A DNA stretch of 28,783 nucleotides from Pseudomonadota bacterium (GCA_023451825.1 JAEXYA010000006.1:1-28783); one strand, 5' to 3'; positions 1 to 9,174 are shown, numbered from the stretch's first letter. The notes: generated by a model from the letters alone, not told the origin. Translations and numbers: made by a program.

Positions 1-165
1 GCGAAGCGAATGGGGAGGGTCCGCCGTTAGGCGGGGGTGGGGTCTATCCCCACGTGACGTCGGAGTTTGCGGAGACACCCCACCCGTCTTGAAGCTCGCT
101 GAACGCTCGCATCAATCCACCCTCCCCACGGCGCGGCTGCGCCGCTTGGGGGAGGGACAAGACGA
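1..165. repeat. Long palindromic intergenic repeat, copy 1 (left edge cut)
   Basis: This stretch shares long near-identical blocks with 26436-26603: the left part around GCGAAGCGAATGGGGAGGGT, the central GGTGGGGTCTATCCCCACG, and the right part with GAAGCTCGCTGAACGCTCGC followed by ATCCACCCTCCCCA. It folds on itself through GGTGGGGTCT against AGACACCCCACC-like sequence and through outer GGGGAGGG / CCCTCCCC arms. The outermost left arm is missing because the window starts inside the element. No coding potential is convincing here. Confidence 0.85.
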
Positions 166-252
166 GCGCATATCAGCCGCGTTCCGCCGCCGTTTGCATT
201 CGCCCGCCACCTTGCTAGTCATCATGATCAAGAACACCGGGAAGGACCGACC

Positions 253-1170
253 ATGAGCGACAACGACGACATCCCGTTCAACCGCAACTATCCGCTGAAA
301 CCCGGCGTGGTGGATTTCGTCCGCCCCGGCGTCCGTCGCGTCCTCTGCAACAACCCGTCGCCCTTCACCTTTACCGGCACCAACAGCTACATCGTCGGCG
401 AAGGCAATGTCGCGATCATCGATCCCGGTCCGGACAACGAAGCCCACGCGAAGGCGCTGCTCGACGCCGTGAAGGGCGAGACCGTGACGCATATCATCGT
501 CACCCATACCCATAGCGACCACTCGCCGAATACGAAGCGCATCAAGGCCGCCACTGGCGCCACGGTCTATGCCGAAGGCCCGCACCGGGCCTCGCGTCCG
601 CGTTTCGAGAGCGAGAAGCATTCACCGGAATCCGGCGCCGACCGCGACTTCAAACCGGACGTGCTCGTACGCGACGGTGACATCATCGAAGGCAAGGGAT
701 GGGCGCTGGAAGGCGTGGCGACGCCCGGCCACACCGCCAACCACATGGCATTTTCCTGGCGCGAGAAGAACTATCTGTTCATCGCTGACCATGTCATGGG
801 CTGGTCCACTTCCATCGTCGCGCCGCCCGATGGCTCGATGATCGACTATATGGCCTCGCTGGAGAAACTCGCGGCGCGGCCGGAGGATCTGTATTTCTCC
901 GGCCACGGCCCGGACATTCCCGACGCGCAGCGCTTCGTCCGCTTCCTGATCCGCCACCGCAAGGCGCGCGAAGCCTCGATCCTGCATCGGCTCGCCAAGG
1001 GGGAGGCGGATATTCCGACCATTGTGCGGGCGATCTATATCGGACTGGATCCGCGGCTATCGGGCGCTGCCGGCTATTCGGTGCTGGCGCATCTGGAAGA
1101 TCTTGTCGCCCGCGGTGTGGTGGCGACGGAAGGCGATCCGGTGATCGGGGGAAGCTATCGGGTGGTGTGA
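253..1170 (+). CDS. MBL-fold metallo-hydrolase (LACTB2-like)
   Basis: A 305-residue metallo-beta-lactamase-fold hydrolase, probably cytoplasmic, as no signal peptide is visible. The metal-binding set is complete: THTHSDH (His85, His87, Asp89, His90), His160 in TPGHT, Asp179 in ADH, and His218 in SGHGP. This spacing is that of two-metal MBL hydrolases. The last ~80 residues look like the small winged-helix tail of the LACTB2/GloB-like subgroup, whose human member LACTB2 is an endoribonuclease; bacterial members are mostly untested, so the substrate is unknown. The start ATG follows a GGGAAGGA ribosome-binding sequence at proper spacing. The gene converges on the DUF1499 gene with 10 bp between the stops. 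Confidence 0.93.
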   Translation: MSDNDDIPFNRNYPLKPGVVDFVRPGVRRVLCNNPSPFTFTGTNSYIVGEGNVAIIDPGPDNEAHAKALLDAVKGETVTHIIVTHTHSDHSPNTKRIKAATGATVYAEGPHRASRPRFESEKHSPESGADRDFKPDVLVRDGDIIEGKGWALEGVATPGHTANHMAFSWREKNYLFIADHVMGWSTSIVAPPDGSMIDYMASLEKLAARPEDLYFSGHGPDIPDAQRFVRFLIRHRKAREASILHRLAKGEADIPTIVRAIYIGLDPRLSGAAGYSVLAHLEDLVARGVVATEGDPVIGGSYRVV

Positions 1171-1180
1171 GGCCGGAGCC

Positions 1181-2020
1181 TTACTTCTTCCCCTTCACCG
1201 CAGCCTTCGCAGCCGGTGTCGCCTTCGGCTTCGGCGCGTTGTCCACGGCCGTGTTGATATCCTCGATCAGCTTGGTCACGCGCGCGGCGTTGCTGCCGAG
1301 GTCGCCCTCGAAGTAACGCGATGACGAGCGGATATCGACGCGTGAGCCTTCGCCGTCGGGCACGAAGCGGATCGAGACGTCTTCGCGAAATCCCATGATC
1401 GGCGTGCGCGCCACCGCCTCGATGCGGCCGATGCGGCGCGGCGGCTGCGGCGGACGTTCGTCGATGACCAGCCACTTGCGCTTGTTCACCAGCGCCAGCG
1501 TCACCTCATAGGCGCGCTGCACCGGCACTTCGAGATCGACCGGCTCGATATCCGGATAGAAGCTGCGCTGCTGCTCGGCCGAATATAGCCCCGCATAGAC
1601 CGCGGAATTGGTGCCGTCGCCGGTGCGCAGCCGCGCCAGCGCCTCGAAGCGCGGCGGATCGATCGGATCGGTGCTGATGTCGTGGATCTTCGGCAGCTTG
1701 CGATATTGATAAGCGAGGTAGCCGGGATAAGCGAGGATCACGGCGTCGAGCAGCAGCGCCACCAGGATGGCGCTCATGCCGCGCGAACCGTTCTGCCAGA
1801 TCGCCGCAAAGCCAGCGAGCGCCACCAGGATCGACAGGCCGGCAAGCCCAAGCGCGCCGAAGAAGGTCGTCAGCGCCGGCTTCACCTCGAGGAACCCGAA
1901 TCGCACGATGATGATCGAGACGACTGCTGCGATGGCCGAAAAAACCGCCAGCCGCCGTGCCCAGAGCGCCAGGCTGGACATTGGCTCCGACTGATAGGCG
2001 GACGAAAACCTGCGGGCCAT
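1181..2020 (-). CDS. DUF1499 family membrane protein
   Basis: A 279-residue protein with three hydrophobic segments in the first ~110 residues (about 22-42, 52-75, 82-105), then a soluble domain of the DUF1499 type. The soluble part contains the family's pattern of a short PPRFEAL segment, a YP-rich stretch (SFYPDIEPVDL), a VDERPPQPPRRIGRIEAVART segment read in parts, and an ISIRF/VDIRSSSRYFEGDLG segment near the end. DUF1499 proteins have no established function. The C-terminus is rich in Lys, Ala and Pro. AGAAGAGA lies just upstream of the start codon. The gene converges on the MBL hydrolase and no operon partner is visible. Confidence 0.88.
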   Translation of the reverse strand: MARRFSSAYQSEPMSSLALWARRLAVFSAIAAVVSIIIVRFGFLEVKPALTTFFGALGLAGLSILVALAGFAAIWQNGSRGMSAILVALLLDAVILAYPGYLAYQYRKLPKIHDISTDPIDPPRFEALARLRTGDGTNSAVYAGLYSAEQQRSFYPDIEPVDLEVPVQRAYEVTLALVNKRKWLVIDERPPQPPRRIGRIEAVARTPIMGFREDVSIRFVPDGEGSRVDIRSSSRYFEGDLGSNAARVTKLIEDINTAVDNAPKPKATPAAKAAVKGKK

Positions 2021-2202
2021 GGATCTCTTCTACCGGGCAAGGCGCGGGCGCGCCGGTTCCAAACTCGCTGCCTGAAGACCATGCCGGGGCGCGAAATTCA
2101 AGGCACTTTGGCGTAAGCGCTCGGTCGTTTAGAACGGAGCGGCGGCTGCAGACTTGGCCCTTTGGAACGAGGCCAGGCAGATAGTCGCAGGGAGATGACG
2201 GC

Positions 2203-3813
2203 ATGCTGACCGAGACCAGTGATTACGACGCGCTCTACCGCGATTTCCGCTGGCAGGTTCCGGCGCGCTTCAACATCGCGACGGTGGCCTGCGACCGCTA
2301 CGCGGACGGCTCCGGCCGGCCGGCGCTGATCTATGTGGACGAGGATCGCGGCACGCGAAAACTCTCCTTCGACGAAATCGCGTCCTTCTCGCGCCGCTTC
2401 GCCAATGTGCTGAAGGCCGACGGCCTTGAACGCGGTGATCGCGTCGCTGTGTTCCTCTCGCAATCCATCGAGCTTCCCGTTGCGCATCTCGCCGCATTCC
2501 GCTCCGGCTTGGTCTCGGTGCCGCTGTTCATGTTGTTTGGCGAGGATGCGCTGGAATTCCGCCTGAACAATTCCGGCGCCCGCGCCGTGGTCACTGATCT
2601 CGGCGGCTATGAAAAATTGAAGAAGATTCGCGACAGGCTGCCGGCGCTGGATGCGATTTATGTAATCACCGACGCTCCACCGGATGGCACGACCTCATTC
2701 TGGTCCGCGATCAAATCCGCCGCTGACGACTTTGCCACCGTCGATACCTCGTGCGACGATCCCGCCATCATCATCTACACTTCAGGCACGACGGGAAATC
2801 CAAAGGGCGCGCTGCATGCGCATCGCGTGCTGCTCGGCCATCTGCCGAATGTGGAGATGGTGCACGGATTCTTTCCCAAGCCCGGTGATGTCTATTGGAC
2901 ACCGGCCGACTGGGCCTGGATCGGCGGCTTGTTCGATGCGTTGTTTCCGGCCTGGTATCATGGCGTCCCCGTGGTCGGCTATCGCGCGAAGAAGTTCGAG
3001 CCCGAGGCTACCATGCAGTTGATGGCCGATCACGGCGTACGCAACGTCTTTCTGCCGCCCACGGCGTTGAAGCTGATGCGGCAGGCAAATGTCACGCATC
3101 CCGGTGTCAAGCTGCGCAGCATCCTCACCGGCGGCGAATCGCTTGGCGCCGAGTTGCTGGACTGGGTGCGCAAGACCTTCGGCATCGACGCGCATGAGAT
3201 TTACGGCCAGACTGAATGCAATCTCGTGGTCGGCAACAATGCCGCGCTGTTTCCCATCAAGCCGGGTTCGATGGGCAAGCCGACGCCGGGTTTCGATGTG
3301 CGTATCGTCAACGAAGCAGGCGAGGAATTGCCCCGTGGCGAGCGCGGTATTGTCGGCGTGCGCCAGCCCAATCCCTGCACCATGCTGCGCTATTGGCAGA
3401 ACGAGGAGGGCACCGCAAAGAAATATGCCGGCGATTTCCTGCTTACCGGCGATCTCGGCATCCAGGATGGTGATGGATATTTCTGGTATGTCTCGCGCGA
3501 AGACGACGTGATCACCTCGGCCGGCTATCGCATCGGCCCGTCGGAGATCGAGCACACGCTGCTCAAGCATCCCGCCGTCGCCTTGTCGGCGGTGGTCGGC
3601 ATCCCTGATCCGATCCGCACCGAAGCTGTCAAAGCGTGGATCGTGCTGCGGCCGGGCTATGAGCCCAGCGATGCGCTTGCCCGCGAATTGCAGGACTATG
3701 TGAAGTCACAGCTCGCGGCGCATGAATATCCGCGCCATGTTGCGTTTGCGGAATCGCTGCCGATGACGGCAACCGGCAAAGTGTTGCGTCGTGAACTGCG
3801 CGCACTCGGTTGA
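2203..3813 (+). CDS. Acyl-CoA synthetase (AMP-forming, medium-chain type)
   Basis: A 536-residue ANL-superfamily ligase that would activate a carboxylic acid to its acyl-CoA through an acyl-adenylate. The family motifs are in order: P-loop YTSGTTGNPKG at about 192-202, the W-rich acetyl-CoA-synthetase-like segment TPADWAWIGG, the aromatic/adenine motif YGQTE, the TGD hinge motif, and the C-terminal TGKVLRREL with the catalytic Lys526. The WAWIGG and YGQTE segments resemble acetyl-CoA synthetase and the medium-chain (ACSM-like) group more than long-chain FadD, so a short- or medium-chain substrate is inferred. AGGGAG lies 8 nt before the ATG. The stop is 7 bp from the convergent LuxR-type gene. 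Confidence 0.93.
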   Translation: MLTETSDYDALYRDFRWQVPARFNIATVACDRYADGSGRPALIYVDEDRGTRKLSFDEIASFSRRFANVLKADGLERGDRVAVFLSQSIELPVAHLAAFRSGLVSVPLFMLFGEDALEFRLNNSGARAVVTDLGGYEKLKKIRDRLPALDAIYVITDAPPDGTTSFWSAIKSAADDFATVDTSCDDPAIIIYTSGTTGNPKGALHAHRVLLGHLPNVEMVHGFFPKPGDVYWTPADWAWIGGLFDALFPAWYHGVPVVGYRAKKFEPEATMQLMADHGVRNVFLPPTALKLMRQANVTHPGVKLRSILTGGESLGAELLDWVRKTFGIDAHEIYGQTECNLVVGNNAALFPIKPGSMGKPTPGFDVRIVNEAGEELPRGERGIVGVRQPNPCTMLRYWQNEEGTAKKYAGDFLLTGDLGIQDGDGYFWYVSREDDVITSAGYRIGPSEIEHTLLKHPAVALSAVVGIPDPIRTEAVKAWIVLRPGYEPSDALARELQDYVKSQLAAHEYPRHVAFAESLPMTATGKVLRRELRALG

Positions 3814-3820
3814 GCGCTGT

Positions 3821-4918
3821 TCAGCGAACGACGCTTGCGCTCTTCAGCAAAGCGACGAGTTGGCTCTGCTGATTGGTGCCGGTCTTGCGAAAAATCTGTT
3901 CCAGATGCGAGCGGGCGGTGGAGAATTTGATGTCACCGGCCTCTGCCGCTGATTTCAACGCATTGCCCGATGCGAGGCTGACGGCGATGCGTGCCTCCGC
4001 GGGCGTGAGGTCGAACAAGCCCGAAAGAATACTGGGTGAGGGCACGACCTCCGTCGCGTTGACGGTGGTGAAAACGAGAATGGTATCGCCGCCACCGAAC
4101 AGATCGCGTGCCGACCGTCGCAACGGAAGAGCATGCAGGACGCCCGGCGGCCGTTCCTGTGTGGCCGGCATCGGGATCGAACGCACTTGCGGGCCGCGGG
4201 ACGAATGGCCCGCTTGCAATGTCGCTTGCAACAGCTCATTGGCGGCGCTGCCGGACAGGGTGATGCGGTCATCACGGCCGATCGGGAAGCGCTCGGACTC
4301 CACGAGAAACAATGCGTTGGTCGCCAGTACGCGATTTCCGGCACAAACGGCGGCGGCTAGACCCAAGCCCTCGAGTGCGCCAACCATGCCACGCGCTCGC
4401 TCGAGGCCGAGACGTGCGGCGATGAGGCCCGCGCGCGCAAGATCGGGGCGCACCGAATCCAGACGGGCGATCTCGTCGTCATCATAGCGCCCGGCATCGA
4501 GCGGCTTTTGCAGCACATAGATGACTAGCTCGCCACCAGGCATCGGAATCGCGGTGCAGACATGTGCGCCAATGCCGCGTGCGCGCAACTGAATGCGGAT
4601 CGGATCCTGCGCAATTTCCTCAGCCGTCATGAAAGCATCGACCTCGACGAAGCTGTTGGGCTTCGTCTCGCACATCCGCACCACGGACGTGGAGAAGCGA
4701 AGTGTATCGCTGGCCACGAAGCTGGCGAGCAGATCGGTTAGATTGTCGAGCGTCGCGCCACGCGCCCGCCCTGACTCACCGAACACGAAGATCGTCGAGC
4801 CGATGGAGCCCGATGCATTCGCCAGTCGGTCGAGAGCCGGCGTCCATAATTCGGGGACGAACGCGGCTTCATAAAGCAGTTCCTGAAATTCCACTGGACG
4901 ATCGGTCCGTTCATTCAC
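3821..4918 (-). CDS. LuxR-type helix-turn-helix transcriptional regulator
   Basis: A 365-residue regulator with a C-terminal LuxR/GerE-type DNA-binding domain (about residues 295-360): LTPAEARIAVSLASG, then a recognition-helix region ending FSTARSHLEQIFRKTGT and NQQSQLVALL. The N-terminal ~280 residues show no recognisable sensor motif. Proteins of this build are common and untested in Rhizobiales. The open frame starts with GTG at 4918; the nearby ATG is out of frame. It is divergent from the outer-membrane gene at 5213, and the shared intergenic DNA contains two perfect dyads, so control of that gene is a reasonable guess but only an inference. Confidence 0.88.
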   Translation of the reverse strand: MNERTDRPVEFQELLYEAAFVPELWTPALDRLANASGSIGSTIFVFGESGRARGATLDNLTDLLASFVASDTLRFSTSVVRMCETKPNSFVEVDAFMTAEEIAQDPIRIQLRARGIGAHVCTAIPMPGGELVIYVLQKPLDAGRYDDDEIARLDSVRPDLARAGLIAARLGLERARGMVGALEGLGLAAAVCAGNRVLATNALFLVESERFPIGRDDRITLSGSAANELLQATLQAGHSSRGPQVRSIPMPATQERPPGVLHALPLRRSARDLFGGGDTILVFTTVNATEVVPSPSILSGLFDLTPAEARIAVSLASGNALKSAAEAGDIKFSTARSHLEQIFRKTGTNQQSQLVALLKSASVVR

Positions 4919-5096
4919 TCCGCGGATGCTAGTTGGCTATGCGCAGGCGAGCAAACGCAAAGCATGATCATCGCCATGCGTCATTATGTGCTTCACGGCG
5001 GATCGCGCATCGCCGCGTGGAACAGCAGCGTTCATGCACGGCGCGTTGAAGAGGCCACTCAACCTGCGCCAAAAACAACTGTGGCCGCAAACTCAC

Positions 5097-5135
5097 ACTC
5101 GCAATGCGAGTCATGACCTGTCCGGCATATGCCGG
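5097..5135. promoter_or_regulatory. Two adjacent perfect dyads, possible operators
   Basis: ACTCGCA-A-TGCGAGT (5097-5111) has 7-bp arms around one base, and CCGGCATATGCCGG (5122-5135) is a fully self-complementary 14-mer. They lie 78-116 bp before the start of the outer-membrane gene and about 180 bp behind the start of the divergent LuxR-type gene. This position fits regulator binding sites, but neither matches a consensus I can name. Confidence 0.35.
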
Positions 5136-5212
5136 TGTCGGCCGATCGAGCGCCTCTGCATGTTCTGTCCACGATCGAGTCGGAACAGACCAACACAACA
5201 AGTGGGGCGATC

Positions 5213-6493
5213 ATGAAGGGAACTTTGCTCGGAGCTGCCGCCATCGCGGCGTTGTCCATCGGTGCGGCATCAGCGCAGGAGGGATCGACATCGCGAATCT
5301 CCATGCTGGAAAAGGAAAACGCTGCGATCCGCAAGGAAATCGCTCTGTTGCGCGAGAACCGCGAGTTGCAGAAGCAGATGAGTGCGCTGAAGCCCGCCAA
5401 TGGACCAGTCCAGCGAACGGCGACGATCTCAGCTGCAGGTGCTGCCAAGTCCGATCCCTTCGCCGCCTACGCCGCCGACCTGCCGATGGCCTACAAAGCT
5501 GCGCCGGTGATGGCGCAGCCGCGCCAGTTCCGCATCTGGGGTGAAGGCGGCGCCGTCTGGTCGGGCGGCGATCCACTGTTGCTGCCTTATGCGCTCGGGG
5601 GCGGCATCGGGCTTGCCGGTTTCGGCGGTGCGGGGGTGCTCGATCTCAGCCCCAAGCTCGGCTGGGAAGGCGCCGGTGGCTTCGACTATCGCTTCGCCAA
5701 TTCGACATGGCATGTGAGCGGCCAGTTCCGCTACAGCGAAAGCGGCAAGGGAAGTGGGGCAGCTGCTGGCAATGGAGCGATCGATCCCGCGCTGTTTGGC
5801 GGCGGTGGCGACGTTTCCTCGGTCACTTTCGGCGACGCGTTGACACAGAGCTATCAGGAAAAGCGCTGGCTCGCAGACCTTGCGATCGGCAAGGATATTG
5901 CCGGCGATGGCCCCGATGCCCTTCAGATCAAGGGTGGTCTACGCGTCTCCGAGAGCGTTGGGACCACGACGACAGCCCGCAATCAGTCCTTTGTCTTCAC
6001 GTTCGATCCGCCGCTAAATGTTGGCGGCTTCCCGCCCTTTTCGACCGTATCTGCTACCAGCACGGGCGCGACGGTTGATCGGCGCAGCTTCCTTGGTGCG
6101 GGTCCGTTGATCGGTCTCGAGGGCTCGGTCCCGCTGACTGGCGGATGGACCTTCGACTATCTGGGCAATGCCGCGATCCTGTTCGGAACGCAAAAAGTCG
6201 TTTCCAACAATGTCATCAGTGGCACCATCGATCCGCCGTTTCTCGCTGTGATCGGCGGCTTCGGTGGCTTGAGCAGTTCCAGCGTGAGCACCACCGAGCG
6301 CTTTGCCACCATGTTCAGTGCAGATCTGCAGGTTGGCGTGTCCTACTGGCTGACGCAAAACCTTAAGCTCGGTGTCAGCTACCGGATGGATGCATTGATC
6401 AATGTCCAGAACCAGGACAGCGCGGCCGTCACCACCTTCCTTGCAGACCGCTACACGCACGGCCCGCGGGTGCGACTGACCGGGCAGTTCTAG
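5213..6493 (+). CDS. Outer-membrane beta-barrel protein (porin-like)
   Basis: The start at 5213 is chosen because it opens a clean signal peptide (MKGTLLGAAAIAALSIGAASA, cut before QEG); the 28 residues upstream in the same frame are not signal-like. The protein has 426 residues. After the signal comes a short coiled-coil segment (ISMLEKENAAIRKEIALLRE region, about 27-60), an Ala-rich linker, then a Gly- and aromatic-rich region of alternating strands (GWEGAGGFDYRFANSTWHVS and similar) ending in a terminal Phe (LTGQF), as in BAM-inserted beta-barrels. The barrel resembles the Lpg1974/MOMP-like pore-forming group; that placement is tentative. Its stop overlaps that of the convergent SRPBCC gene. 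Confidence 0.82.
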   Translation: MKGTLLGAAAIAALSIGAASAQEGSTSRISMLEKENAAIRKEIALLRENRELQKQMSALKPANGPVQRTATISAAGAAKSDPFAAYAADLPMAYKAAPVMAQPRQFRIWGEGGAVWSGGDPLLLPYALGGGIGLAGFGGAGVLDLSPKLGWEGAGGFDYRFANSTWHVSGQFRYSESGKGSGAAAGNGAIDPALFGGGGDVSSVTFGDALTQSYQEKRWLADLAIGKDIAGDGPDALQIKGGLRVSESVGTTTTARNQSFVFTFDPPLNVGGFPPFSTVSATSTGATVDRRSFLGAGPLIGLEGSVPLTGGWTFDYLGNAAILFGTQKVVSNNVISGTIDPPFLAVIGGFGGLSSSSVSTTERFATMFSADLQVGVSYWLTQNLKLGVSYRMDALINVQNQDSAAVTTFLADRYTHGPRVRLTGQF

Positions 6494-7011
6494 CCGCCGG
6501 GCAGCTTGATACCCAATGCTTGCAGGGCCGCCAGCATGCGTGCTGGCGGCGCCATGTCGATCCTCGCCACTTTGCCTGTTTCCAGCAGGCTCTTCAGATT
6601 CGACAGGATCGCCGGCCAGCCGGATCGTCCGCCAGAGAGGATATCGTCGCTGAGTTCGCGGTCCTGCGACTGAATGAGCGTCAGCTTGACGGCTTCGCCG
6701 GCCTGCTCGATTTCATAGGTCACCAATGTCGAGCCCAGCGCGTCGGAGAGCCCCGGCCAGTTGAGGTCGAAGGTCACGATAAGCTTGTGCGGTGGATCAT
6801 ATGTGATCACCTCGCCGCCGATATGCAGCGTGCCATCCGGCATCAGCACCCGAAACGCGCCACCGACTGTCTCGTCCACCACCACATCGAAGCCATGGAA
6901 ATAGGCCCGGCTGAACTCGGCCGATGTGAGCGCCTGCCAGACCTTCTCCAGCGTCGAGACGATATAGATCGTATAGACGATGGCCGGCTTGAAGGTAGCA
7001 GTTTCAATCAT
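6490..7011 (-). CDS. SRPBCC (AHSA1-like) domain protein
   Basis: A 173-residue single-domain protein of the START/Bet v1-like AHSA1 type: VYTIYIVSTLEKVWQALTSAEF at the N-terminus (read as two pieces), then a central VGGAFRVLMPDGTLHIGGEV strand pair, YDPPHKLIVTFDL, and the C-terminal helix with GGRSGWPAILSNLKSLLETG, which is the family's typical ending. The start at 7011 is chosen because GGAGAG lies 8 nt upstream and the domain begins directly after it; longer frames upstream add unrelated residues. Members bind hydrophobic ligands; no ligand can be named. A frequent partner of such genes, an ArsR-type repressor, is absent here. The stop codon overlaps the stop of the outer-membrane gene. Confidence 0.9.
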   Translation of the reverse strand: MIETATFKPAIVYTIYIVSTLEKVWQALTSAEFSRAYFHGFDVVVDETVGGAFRVLMPDGTLHIGGEVITYDPPHKLIVTFDLNWPGLSDALGSTLVTYEIEQAGEAVKLTLIQSQDRELSDDILSGGRSGWPAILSNLKSLLETGKVARIDMAPPARMLAALQALGIKLPGG

Positions 7012-7131
7012 CGCAGCGCTCTCCGACGGTCCGAAGAGGCAAGCAAATGGCGTCACATCCGGCAAGGCCATTTTGCGTGGTCTGCGTGGTCTGATACGGT
7101 CGGGCAACGAACAAGCATCACGGAAACGCCG

Positions 7132-7749
7132 ATGTCCCTGCAAGTCTATCTCACCTTTGTCGTCGCCTGCGTCGCGCTGGCGCTGCTGCCGGGCCCGAAT
7201 GTCACCCTGGTGATCGCGAATGGCCTGCGCTACGGCACCCGCGCGGCCCTGGTGACGATCGCGGGCACACAAGTCGGTCTCGCGGTTGTCATCGCCATCG
7301 TCGCGTTCGGCCTCACCACCATGATGGCCACCATGGGCTACTGGTTCGACTGGGTGCGCTTCATCGGTGCAGCCTATCTGGTGTGGCTCGGCATCAAGCT
7401 AGTGCGTGCGCCCATCGAGGGCATCGATACCGATGCGCCGCCGGCCCCACCGCGTGGCGGCTTCTTCCTCCAGGGGCTCGCCGTGTTGCTCAGCAATCCG
7501 AAGGTGCTGGTGTTCTTCGGCGCCTTCATCCCGCAATTCGTCGATCTCGAACAGAACCACTTTTTGCAGGTGGGCATTCTCGGCGCCACCTTCATGGTCG
7601 CCGCTGGCGTGACTGACGTCATCTATGCCGTGGCCGCGGGTCGTGCGCGAAAATTCTTCTCGGCACGGCGCACGCGGCTGCTGTCGCGCATCTCCGGCGG
7701 CTTCATGATCGGCGGTGGGGTTTGGCTGGCGCTGACCAGGGCTCGCTAA
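7132..7749 (+). CDS. LysE/RhtB family amino-acid exporter
   Basis: A 205-residue inner-membrane protein with about six hydrophobic segments. It carries the family's N-terminal signature LPGPNVTLVIANGLRYGTR (residues ~20-38) and the later ...LLSNPKVLVFFGAFIPQFVD segment. LysE/RhtB proteins export amino acids such as lysine, homoserine or threonine; the substrate cannot be told from sequence. The start at 7132 follows GGAAAC and opens the first membrane helix; the upstream frame is the shadow of the SRPBCC gene. It is divergent from that gene (120 bp between starts), so the pair may share a control region. Confidence 0.92.
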   Translation: MSLQVYLTFVVACVALALLPGPNVTLVIANGLRYGTRAALVTIAGTQVGLAVVIAIVAFGLTTMMATMGYWFDWVRFIGAAYLVWLGIKLVRAPIEGIDTDAPPAPPRGGFFLQGLAVLLSNPKVLVFFGAFIPQFVDLEQNHFLQVGILGATFMVAAGVTDVIYAVAAGRARKFFSARRTRLLSRISGGFMIGGGVWLALTRAR

Positions 7750-7764
7750 AAACAGGCGCGCTGA

Positions 7765-8574
7765 CTAGGGCTTTGACGGGTGCAGCGCCAGGAGTGTCGC
7801 TTGGATCTCGGTGAAGATGCGCACCAGCCGCTCGGCCCATTCGATCTGGCCGCTTTCGTCGGCGATGAGGTCCTGCCTGATCTCGATCCCGGTATTCATC
7901 AGCCCGCGTCGCTCGCCATGGACGGGGATTGTGTAGTCGGTGGCGTCCGACACCGCATAGGGCTCGTTATCACCCACCACCAGATCGCCTTCCGCGCGGA
8001 GGTGCCGCAACAGCAGCGGCGGCAGCGCCGTATCATGCTGATACAGTGTGCCGATATGCCAGGGCCGTTTGATGCCGGCATAGACCGGCGTAAAACTATG
8101 CAGCGACACCAGCACCGTCGGCTGCCCGGCCCTGAGCCGGGCTTCGATGACGGCATCGATGCGCTGGTGATAAGGATCGAAGAACAACTCGCGCCGGCGC
8201 GCTCTGGCCTCTTGTGTGAGGCCATCATTGCCGGGGATCATTGTCGCTTCGCTGATCAGCGGAATCGAACTGACGGCCTCGGGCGGGCGGTTGCAGTCGA
8301 TCACCAGGCGCGAATAGCGTTGCGCAATGAGGTGTCCATTCAGCGCCGTCGATACACGCTCGGCCACACCGGCGATGCCGATGTCCCAGGCGATGTGGCG
8401 CGTGAGTTCGCTCGCGGGTAGTCCGAGATCGCCGAGTATGCGGGGAATGATGCGGCCATAGTGATCGCTGGTAAACAGGAAGGGCGAGACGCCCCCCGCG
8501 TTCAGTTCGAGAACGGGATCGACTTCGTCGGGCGCGATATGAAGTGTGGATTTGGATGGGTTATCCAACGGCAT
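7765..8574 (-). CDS. N-formylglutamate amidohydrolase family protein
   Basis: A 269-residue protein of the FGase family (PF05013 type). Visible family features are SDHYGR (36-41), RHIAWDIG (59-66), the RLVIDCNR motif (89-96), LHSFTP (158-163) and the later VHGERRGLMNTGIEIRQDLI segment. These hold the acidic and histidine residues that form the metal site in carboxypeptidase-like amidohydrolases. HutG-type enzymes release glutamate from N-formylglutamate in histidine breakdown, but no other hut gene is nearby, so the real substrate may be another N-acyl amino acid. The gene converges on the LysE exporter with 15 bp between the stops. Confidence 0.88.
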   Translation of the reverse strand: MPLDNPSKSTLHIAPDEVDPVLELNAGGVSPFLFTSDHYGRIIPRILGDLGLPASELTRHIAWDIGIAGVAERVSTALNGHLIAQRYSRLVIDCNRPPEAVSSIPLISEATMIPGNDGLTQEARARRRELFFDPYHQRIDAVIEARLRAGQPTVLVSLHSFTPVYAGIKRPWHIGTLYQHDTALPPLLLRHLRAEGDLVVGDNEPYAVSDATDYTIPVHGERRGLMNTGIEIRQDLIADESGQIEWAERLVRIFTEIQATLLALHPSKP

Positions 8575-8727
8575 GTCTCGTTGTGTTCGGCCTTAATGCG
8601 CTGGCCATGATTCTTCAGCTAATATAGCGCCGTCGTCGGGCAAATGAATGGTTGGGCGGATCGCGCTGGGCCATGGCACCTCGGCGTCACATGCCTGCGG
8701 GTTAGGCAGGAGCGGGACAAGGACACC

Positions 8728-9126
8728 ATGTCGGATCGCATTTTCGTCTATGGCACGCTCATGCGCGGCTTCGATCATCCGATGTCGAAGCTGTTGGGAA
8801 CATCCGCGGATTATCTCGGCGAGGCGTGCTGCCGCGGCAGGCTTTACATGATCGCGCATTATCCAGGCCTGCTGTATTCCGCGCGCGACAGCGACATCGT
8901 CTATGGCGAACTGTTCCGGATGCATGATCCGGAACGGCTTCTCGCGGTTCTTGACGACTATGAAGGCGTCGGGCCGGAGCAGGAACAGCCGATGCTCTAT
9001 CTGCGCGAGCTGTTGCCGGTGACGCTGGACGACGGCAGTATCACGGAGGCCTGGACCTATATCTACAATCGGCCCGTGGATGAGACGAAGCGCATCACGT
9101 CCGGCCGTTTCCTGTCAGGTGGATGA
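8728..9126 (+). CDS. Gamma-glutamylcyclotransferase-like (AIG2/GGCT fold) protein
   Basis: A 132-residue cytosolic protein with the GGCT fold. VYGTLMRGF (7-15) is the substrate-loop motif, and Glu79 in LDDYEG corresponds to the catalytic glutamate of gamma-glutamyl(amine) cyclotransferases. The YNRPV segment near the end is also typical. Members release 5-oxoproline from gamma-glutamyl peptides or amines; the exact substrate is unknown. The start at 8728 is chosen because the domain begins there and AGGAG / AAGGA sequences lie upstream; 28 in-frame residues further upstream show no homology. Confidence 0.88.
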   Translation: MSDRIFVYGTLMRGFDHPMSKLLGTSADYLGEACCRGRLYMIAHYPGLLYSARDSDIVYGELFRMHDPERLLAVLDDYEGVGPEQEQPMLYLRELLPVTLDDGSITEAWTYIYNRPVDETKRITSGRFLSGG

Positions 9127-9174
9127 GCGAAGCTTCTGCGGCCGGCCGACAATATTGTTGAGCTCCGCGGCGGA

